Source: Marinobacter sp. (lineage in GTDB: Bacteria > Pseudomonadota > Gammaproteobacteria > Pseudomonadales > Oleiphilaceae). Taken from it: a stretch of 18,415 bases of DNA. A program made the translations under genes and the position numbers. The notes beneath the pieces are model-generated. The model was not told the DNA's origin, did not search any database, and saw nothing but the letters and a program-made list of their open reading frames with translations. The stretch lies in NCBI GenBank assembly GCA_017643965.1, contig JAEPMM010000017.1:1-18415 (forward strand). Reading direction: 5' to 3'. Of this stretch, positions 13,614-18,415 are shown in pieces; within the stretch, counting starts at the first letter, position 1; every line of letters starts with the position of its first letter.

Positions 13614-15002
13614 TCAGCGGACGCTCCGACGACGCAGTGACGCCGGAGAGAAGTAGCGTTTGTTGGGAACCTCGTCGGTAAAGATCCGGGTATTGGGCTC
13701 TTCGGTATCCAGACCCAGCACATGGTAACGACGTGCCTGCAGGTCATGGTAAACATCCAGAACGGTCCAGACGCCCGGCAGCTCATAATAGTTCTTCGGC
13801 AGCCCCATGGTGACGCGCCAGAGCTCGCCACGACCGTCGTACTGATCGACCAGAACGATATTCCAACTGTCTGCATCAATGTAAAAACGACGCTTGCCGT
13901 AAATGTGCCGCTCCCCATCCTTTAATGTCGCTTCCACGACATGAACTCGATGCAGCTCCCAGCGGGTCAGATCCGGGTTGACGTGGGAGATACCGAGAAT
14001 TTCGGAATACGAGGTGCCTTTTTCGCCGATGCGGTAATTGTTATACGGGATGTAGATTTCCCGCATACCCTCATAGTCCCAGTTGTAGCGGTCGAGGGCT
14101 CCGTTGAAAATATCGGTGTCATCGGCTGTGCGAAGGTTATCGGCGGCGGCGATCGGCGAGTCGTAACCCAGGTTGGGCGCACGACGAACCCGGCGCTGAC
14201 CGGCATTGTAGCCCCAGCCGTTACGGGGATTTATGATCTGGTTCAGGGTTTCGTGAATCAGGATGGCACCACCGGCCAGGCGGGGCGGCGACTGGGTAAA
14301 CGACAGGTAATAGAAAATGACGTTATCCAGATCCTTTTCACTGCCTTCCGGATTGTAAAAGTTGAAGAAGGCCTCCTGCTGCGAGGTCACCAGCGAATAG
14401 TCTCCATCGGTCTGTACAGCTACCTCACTGGACCGACGGGTTACGTTCACACCACGCCAGCGGGTGAGATGGTTCCAGATAGCCTGCCACGCTTTTTCTT
14501 CATTGCTGCCGTGCAGGATCGGGAACGGATAGCCACCGAAGGCCCCGTCCAGGCCCTCACCACGGCCCACAATCTCGGCATTGACAGCGTTATCACGAGT
14601 ATTCTCCGCAACCCAGTCTGGCACCGCATGCGTGCGGCGACTTTTATAGACAGGAATATTAAACGTCGTGGGATAGGTATCAATCAGCGCTCTCACGCCG
14701 TCAGTCAGGAATTCGCTGTACTGATCTACGTTAGCCGCATTGATGGTGAACAGAACTTCGTCATCCGGAAACGGATTGATGTGATGCTGGCCGCTGCCCT
14801 CGTATCCGGCGGGCGGCGTCGTCAGGCCACCGTCCCAGGCCGGGATGGTTCCGGCCTCGTTACCCGCCTTGACGGATCCGAAGGGGGTCAGATCCTGCCC
14901 CAGCCGCGCGGCTTCGCTAGAGGAAACCGCGGCCATGGCAGGCGAAGAGGCCACTGAAAATGCAAACAGACTGCCCAGGATGAAGTTCTTGTTATATCTC
15001 AT
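13614..15002 (-). CDS. DUF1329 family periplasmic protein (LolB-like fold predicted)
   Basis: This is a secreted DUF1329 family protein. The family is of unknown function but is thought to share the lipid-binding LolA/LolB-type fold and is common in Gammaproteobacteria near DUF1302 and RND genes. The 462-residue product, typical in length, has a signal peptide MRYNKNFILGSLFAFSVASS with likely cleavage at AMA|AVSSSEAARLG. No lipobox cysteine follows, so it is soluble rather than a lipoprotein. Family landmarks are EAARLGQDLTPFGSVKAGN, GTIPAWDGGLTTPPAGY, HINPFPDDEVLFTI, the PRNGWGYNAGQRRVRRAPN stretch, and ELHRVHVVEATLKDGERHIYGKRRFY near the end. The start at 15002 has AAGG 8 bases upstream. 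It is the first gene of the cluster, preceded by a possible promoter and pepN. A role in handling lipids in the envelope is an inference. Confidence 0.9.
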   Translation of the reverse strand: MRYNKNFILGSLFAFSVASSPAMAAVSSSEAARLGQDLTPFGSVKAGNEAGTIPAWDGGLTTPPAGYEGSGQHHINPFPDDEVLFTINAANVDQYSEFLTDGVRALIDTYPTTFNIPVYKSRRTHAVPDWVAENTRDNAVNAEIVGRGEGLDGAFGGYPFPILHGSNEEKAWQAIWNHLTRWRGVNVTRRSSEVAVQTDGDYSLVTSQQEAFFNFYNPEGSEKDLDNVIFYYLSFTQSPPRLAGGAILIHETLNQIINPRNGWGYNAGQRRVRRAPNLGYDSPIAAADNLRTADDTDIFNGALDRYNWDYEGMREIYIPYNNYRIGEKGTSYSEILGISHVNPDLTRWELHRVHVVEATLKDGERHIYGKRRFYIDADSWNIVLVDQYDGRGELWRVTMGLPKNYYELPGVWTVLDVYHDLQARRYHVLGLDTEEPNTRIFTDEVPNKRYFSPASLRRRSVR

Positions 15003-15069
15003 TTTAAAACCTTAATTCCGTCTGGAGGCCCTTAGAAGGACCTTTTTATTGTCGTTTCATGGTTTACCG

Positions 15070-15098
15070 ACTATTCCACAGAGTAGCCGATTGGCCAA
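15070..15098 (-). promoter_or_regulatory. Possible sigma70 promoter for the DUF1329 cluster, overlapping a palindrome
   Basis: On the minus strand TTGGCC (15098-15093) and AATAGT (15075-15070) match the -35 and -10 boxes at four of six positions each, with an exact 17-base spacer, about 68 bases before the DUF1329 start. The -35 lies within the palindrome ATTGGCCAAT (15090-15099), which could be an operator half or chance. No terminator separates this region from pepN, so read-through from pepN is also possible. Confidence 0.4.
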
Positions 15099-15144
15099 TA
15101 TTGTCTATCGACCGAAAGTGCGATTTTGTATCCGGGTACCTCTC

Positions 15145-17787
15145 TCAGCCCGCCAGACTCTTATGAACTACCTCATAAACGTCCCGTGAGAGGCCGGTTT
15201 TGTCGCGGATCTGCTCCAGCGCTGCTCTCATCTGTTCACCGTGAACCGGTGCGAATTTCCTCCAGCGGGTCAGAGGCGAAACCAGACGGGCGGCGATTTG
15301 CGGGTTGCTGTCATCAAGACGCGACACCTGTTCCGCCAGGAACCGGTAGCCGGAACCGTCAGCGGCATGGAACGACGCGAGGTTCTGGCCGGCAAACACG
15401 CCGATAACCGAGCGAACCTTATTGGGGTTTTTCCAGTCAAACGCGTCGTGAGTCATCAGCCGACGAATCTGCTCGAGGTTGCCGGTGGCCGGATTCGAGG
15501 CCTGCACCGAGAACCACTGCTCCACCACCTGAGGATCCTCGGAATACCGCTGATAGAACTGCTCCAGTGCCTGCTCACGCTCACTGACAAATCCGGAATT
15601 TACCAACGCGCGCAGTGCGCCGAGCCGGTCGGTCATGTTATCGGCTTCACCGAATTGCCGGATGGCCAGGTCCCGCCCCTCTTTGTCGTCAATGTGAAGC
15701 AGCCACGCCAACGCGGTATTGCGAAGACTGCGACCGGCAACCTCCTGCGGAGACAGACCGTAATCGCCGTCGGCGCCGTGACGCTGATAACAGTTCAGCA
15801 AATCCGGCCGCAGTGCGTCAGCCAGGTGGCTGAGCACGCGCTCCCGCGCCCGGTGAATCGCCTGCACGTCCGGACTGTTCGCCAACTCGATCAGATAGGC
15901 CTCAGACGGCAGCTGCATCATCTTGGCCACCAACGCCTGATCCAGAGATTCATCCGACAGCAGCTGGCGATAAGCGGCCGCCAGCCTAGGCTCTATCTCG
16001 GCATCGGCGGGGGCTCCCACCAACGACTGGATCACGTCGACCGCCAGCCGCTGACCGGCATCCCAGCGATTGAACCCGTCCGTATCGTGACTCATCAGGA
16101 CCAGCAATTGCTCCCGGGTCCAGGGGTAGACAACCCGCACCGGTGCAGAAAAGTGTCGCAGCAACGAGGGCACCGGGCGCTCGGAAACGCCGGTGAATTC
16201 GAACGTGTGGCTGACTTCTGTCAGATCCAGCACCCGCTCCGTCGGGGCCTCACCGCCCTCACCGGCCAGATTCAGCGCCATGTCCCGGCCCTGGCTGTCG
16301 AGCAGTCCCAGGGCAAAGGGAATGTGCTGCGGCTTCTTGTCTTTCTGCCCCGGAGTGTCGGGAATGTTCTGGGTGATGGTCAGGCTGTAGGTGCCGCCCT
16401 GAGCGTCGTAATGGTCGCTGACGTCAAGCACGGGTGTGCCGGCCTGCTCATACCACAGTCGGAACTGGGAGAGATCGCGGCCGCTGGCGTCTTCCATCGC
16501 CGTCACGAAATCGTCGGTGGTAACGGCCCGGCCGTCGTGCCGGTCAAAATACAGGTCACTGCCCTTACGGAACAGCTCCGGCCCCAACAGGGTGTGAATC
16601 ATCCGCACCACTTCCGCGCCTTTCTCATAAATCGTCAGCGTGTAGAAGTTGGAAATCTCCATATAGGAAGCGGGACGCACCGGATGCGCCATAGGACCGC
16701 CATCCTCGGCAAACTGGGCCGTTCTGAGCAGGGTAACGTCCTCGATGCGCTTGACGGTGGGGGAGCCCATGTCGGAGGAGAACTGGGAATCCCGGAATAC
16801 GGTAAAGCCTTCTTTCAGGCTGAGCTGGAACCAGTCGCGGCAGGTCACCCGGTTGCCGGACCAGTTGTGGAAGTATTCGTGGGCGACGATTGCCTCGATG
16901 CGCTGAAACGCCAGATCGGTTGCGGTGTCCTGGCTGGCCAGCACGCAGGAGGAGTTGAAAATGTTCAATCCCTTGTTTTCCATCGCCCCCATATTGAAGT
17001 CATCCACCGCAACGATCATGAAAATGTCCAGATCGTACTCACGCCCGTAGACCTGCTCATCCCAACGCATGGAGCGCTTCAGGGAATCCATCGCGTAGTC
17101 GCATTTCTCGGCGTTGCGGGGTTCCACGTACATGCGCAGGTCAATAGCCCGGCCTGATACGGTGGTGAAGGTGTCGCGTTTTTCCAGCAGATTGCCGGCC
17201 ACCAGGGCGAACAGGTAGCAGGGTTTCGGGAACGGATCTTCCCAGGTCACATAGTGGCGACCGTCGGCCAGATCGCCCTGCTCGGTGTCATTGCCGTTCG
17301 AGAGCAGAATCGGATAGGCGGTCTTGTCGGCCTCAATACGCGTGCGGAAACGGGCCATCACATCGGGCCGGTCCGGAAAATAGGTGATGCAACGAAAACC
17401 CTCGGCCTCACACTGGGTGCAAAACATACCGGACGACTTGTACAGCCCCTCCAGACGGGTGTTGTTCTGGGGCTCGATCCAGGTCACCACCGCCAGCTCG
17501 AACGCCTCCGGGACGCCTGCCACCACTAGCCGGTCACCGTGGTCCTCGTATTGCCCGGCACTCAGCGGGCTGCCGTTGAGGGCGACGGATTCCAGCCTCA
17601 GGCTGTCACCATCCAGCTCAAGCGCGCCGGAGCGGTCGCCCGAATCCGGGTTGCGGCGCATGGACAACACGCTGTGCACGCGGGCACCGTCTTCGAACAG
17701 CTCGAAGCGGAGGTCGACGTGATCCACCAGAAAGGCCGGCACGCGATAATCGTTCAGGTAAATGGTCTGTGGCTGGCTGGTACGCAT
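15145..17787 (-). CDS. pepN: Aminopeptidase N (M1 family zinc metallopeptidase)
   Basis: This is a cytoplasmic zinc aminopeptidase that removes N-terminal residues during peptide recycling. From the ATG at 17787 (MRTSQPQTIYLNDYRVPAF) it has 880 residues, close to the 870 of E. coli PepN. A GTG eleven codons upstream extends the frame, but the ATG has GGAG at 8 bases and matches the family start. The exopeptidase motif GAMEN is at 267-271. The zinc site HEYFH is at 303-307, with the third ligand E326 in LKEGF. The C-terminal half (DUF3458/helical region) follows and ends YEVVHKSLAG. It lies 72 bases after the DUF2797 gene, consistent with co-transcription. The gene is complete. Confidence 0.97.
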   Translation of the reverse strand: MRTSQPQTIYLNDYRVPAFLVDHVDLRFELFEDGARVHSVLSMRRNPDSGDRSGALELDGDSLRLESVALNGSPLSAGQYEDHGDRLVVAGVPEAFELAVVTWIEPQNNTRLEGLYKSSGMFCTQCEAEGFRCITYFPDRPDVMARFRTRIEADKTAYPILLSNGNDTEQGDLADGRHYVTWEDPFPKPCYLFALVAGNLLEKRDTFTTVSGRAIDLRMYVEPRNAEKCDYAMDSLKRSMRWDEQVYGREYDLDIFMIVAVDDFNMGAMENKGLNIFNSSCVLASQDTATDLAFQRIEAIVAHEYFHNWSGNRVTCRDWFQLSLKEGFTVFRDSQFSSDMGSPTVKRIEDVTLLRTAQFAEDGGPMAHPVRPASYMEISNFYTLTIYEKGAEVVRMIHTLLGPELFRKGSDLYFDRHDGRAVTTDDFVTAMEDASGRDLSQFRLWYEQAGTPVLDVSDHYDAQGGTYSLTITQNIPDTPGQKDKKPQHIPFALGLLDSQGRDMALNLAGEGGEAPTERVLDLTEVSHTFEFTGVSERPVPSLLRHFSAPVRVVYPWTREQLLVLMSHDTDGFNRWDAGQRLAVDVIQSLVGAPADAEIEPRLAAAYRQLLSDESLDQALVAKMMQLPSEAYLIELANSPDVQAIHRARERVLSHLADALRPDLLNCYQRHGADGDYGLSPQEVAGRSLRNTALAWLLHIDDKEGRDLAIRQFGEADNMTDRLGALRALVNSGFVSEREQALEQFYQRYSEDPQVVEQWFSVQASNPATGNLEQIRRLMTHDAFDWKNPNKVRSVIGVFAGQNLASFHAADGSGYRFLAEQVSRLDDSNPQIAARLVSPLTRWRKFAPVHGEQMRAALEQIRDKTGLSRDVYEVVHKSLAG

Positions 17788-17815
17788 TCGCTGTCTCCAG
17801 AAATTCGTTGCGGGC

Positions 17816-17834
17816 GGCACGGATACACCGTGCC
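17816..17834 (-). promoter_or_regulatory. Small hairpin between the DUF2797 gene and pepN
   Basis: GGCACGG and CCGTGCC form a perfect 7-bp stem with a 5-base loop, 25 bases after the DUF2797 stop and 28 bases before the pepN start. There is no T-run, so it is not a convincing terminator. It may mark the mRNA boundary or be incidental. Confidence 0.4.
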
Positions 17835-17859
17835 CTCACCCGATCGGTAGTGGCGGGGA

Positions 17860-18415
17860 TCAGGACTTGGGAAATACCCGGAAGCGCACGTCGTAGCCGG
17901 TGTACTTGCGAATGTTGATCACACCGGTATCGAGCATCAGGTACTGCCCCTTGATCCCCTCAAGAACGCCTTCTGCCGAGGGCGCCTTGTCGAGATTATG
18001 GGTTTTGATCTTCTGCGGCCAGACCTGTACCGGGTAACTGAGACCCAGTGCCGGCTCGTCCGTTGTCCACAAGGCGTCCTCGCCGTGGGCCGCTCTCAGC
18101 TGCGCCACATCATCGGCAATCAGCGTCAGCAGACGTTCACGCTCGGCGGACAGGTCCAGATCCGCGACGTCACCCTTGAGCATGGCGCGCCAGTTAGTGC
18201 GGTCTGCCACATGCTGCTTGCAGGCTACCTCAACAAATCCCGCCAGTTGTCGCGTGGCGACCCTTAGCATCGGAATGGCATCCACCGCGCCCTGAGCGAT
18301 CCACCGGGTGGGCACCTGGGAGCCGCGGGTAATCCCGACTTTCAGTCCTGACGAGTTTGCCAGATAGACCACGTGTTCCACCATACAGTGGGTCTCTCCC
18401 CATTCGGGCTCACGA
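17860..18415 (-). CDS. DUF2797 family protein (partial, N-terminus outside window)
   Basis: This is a conserved protein of unknown function (DUF2797), usually about 260-280 residues with a Cys-rich, probably metal-binding N-terminal part. The frame is open from the stop at 17860 to the right edge, giving about 185 residues; the true start lies outside. The ATG at 18384 is internal: upstream in-frame codons read REPEWGETHC and run directly into MVEHVVYLANSSGLKVGITR, the expected continuous family sequence with a conserved Cys. Other landmarks are GSQVPTRWIAQGAVDAIPM, YPVQVWPQKIKTHNLDK and the end NIRKYTGYDVRFRVFPK. It is the gene upstream of pepN, probably in the same transcript. Confidence 0.88.
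   Translation of the reverse strand, partial: REPEWGETHCMVEHVVYLANSSGLKVGITRGSQVPTRWIAQGAVDAIPMLRVATRQLAGFVEVACKQHVADRTNWRAMLKGDVADLDLSAERERLLTLIADDVAQLRAAHGEDALWTTDEPALGLSYPVQVWPQKIKTHNLDKAPSAEGVLEGIKGQYLMLDTGVINIRKYTGYDVRFRVFPKS

Noticed and set aside
13550..13918. Minus-strand frame of 122 codons overlapping the end of the DUF1329 gene
   Set aside because: It is out of frame with DUF1329, shows no family features and has no sensible ribosome binding site.
15026..15047. Hairpin followed by TTTTT on the plus strand, looking like a terminator
   Set aside because: The plus-strand stem has a C-A mismatch, no plus-strand gene precedes it, and on the minus strand no T-run follows. It may be a minor leader hairpin of the DUF1329 mRNA.
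9885..15145. Search for a DUF1302 outer-membrane partner gene within the RND cluster
   Set aside because: All bases between pepN and the RND terminator are accounted for by three genes and short gaps, so no DUF1302 gene is present here.
17788..17820. GTG start extending PepN by eleven residues
   Set aside because: The extension is not part of the family, and the ATG at 17787 has GGAG eight bases upstream.

Overview
The window comes from a gammaproteobacterium. The gene order thrS-infC-rpmI-rplT-pheS-pheT matches the Escherichia coli translation operon. The remaining proteins (TAXI-TRAP, DUF1329/YCF48/RND, PepN, DUF2797) and their general sequence character suggest a marine Marinobacter-like bacterium. 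The genus is an inference from recalled protein similarity and was not searched. Every gene I can support lies on the minus strand, so transcription runs from high to low coordinates. No gap between genes reaches 300 bases. I see no tRNA, rRNA, CRISPR array, insertion sequence or phage gene.

Reading in the direction of transcription: a DUF2797 gene, cut by the right window edge, is followed by pepN (aminopeptidase N). Next comes a three-gene envelope cluster: a DUF1329 periplasmic protein, a YCF48-like beta-propeller protein and an RND/MMPL-type inner-membrane transporter. A strong intrinsic terminator at about 9841-9867 ends it. A TAXI-family TRAP uptake system follows: a periplasmic receptor, an intercistronic hairpin and a fused DctQM permease with a DUF3394 tail. 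It is closed by a second strong terminator at about 5984-6014.

The left third is the translation operon: thrS, infC, rpmI, rplT, a terminator/attenuator, pheS and pheT (cut by the left edge). It carries signs of layered autogenous control. A hairpin upstream of thrS closely mimics the tRNA-Thr(GGU) anticodon arm. infC begins with a rare AUU codon overlapping the thrS stop. A GC-rich hairpin precedes rpmI-rplT. A terminator separates rplT from pheST, but no Phe-rich leader peptide like E. coli pheM is visible.

The least understood part is the DUF1329-YCF48-RND cluster at 9885-15002. It looks like an uncharacterised envelope transport system: two secreted proteins and a proton-driven exporter-like protein. 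The DUF1302 outer-membrane partner often found beside DUF1329 is not in this window.
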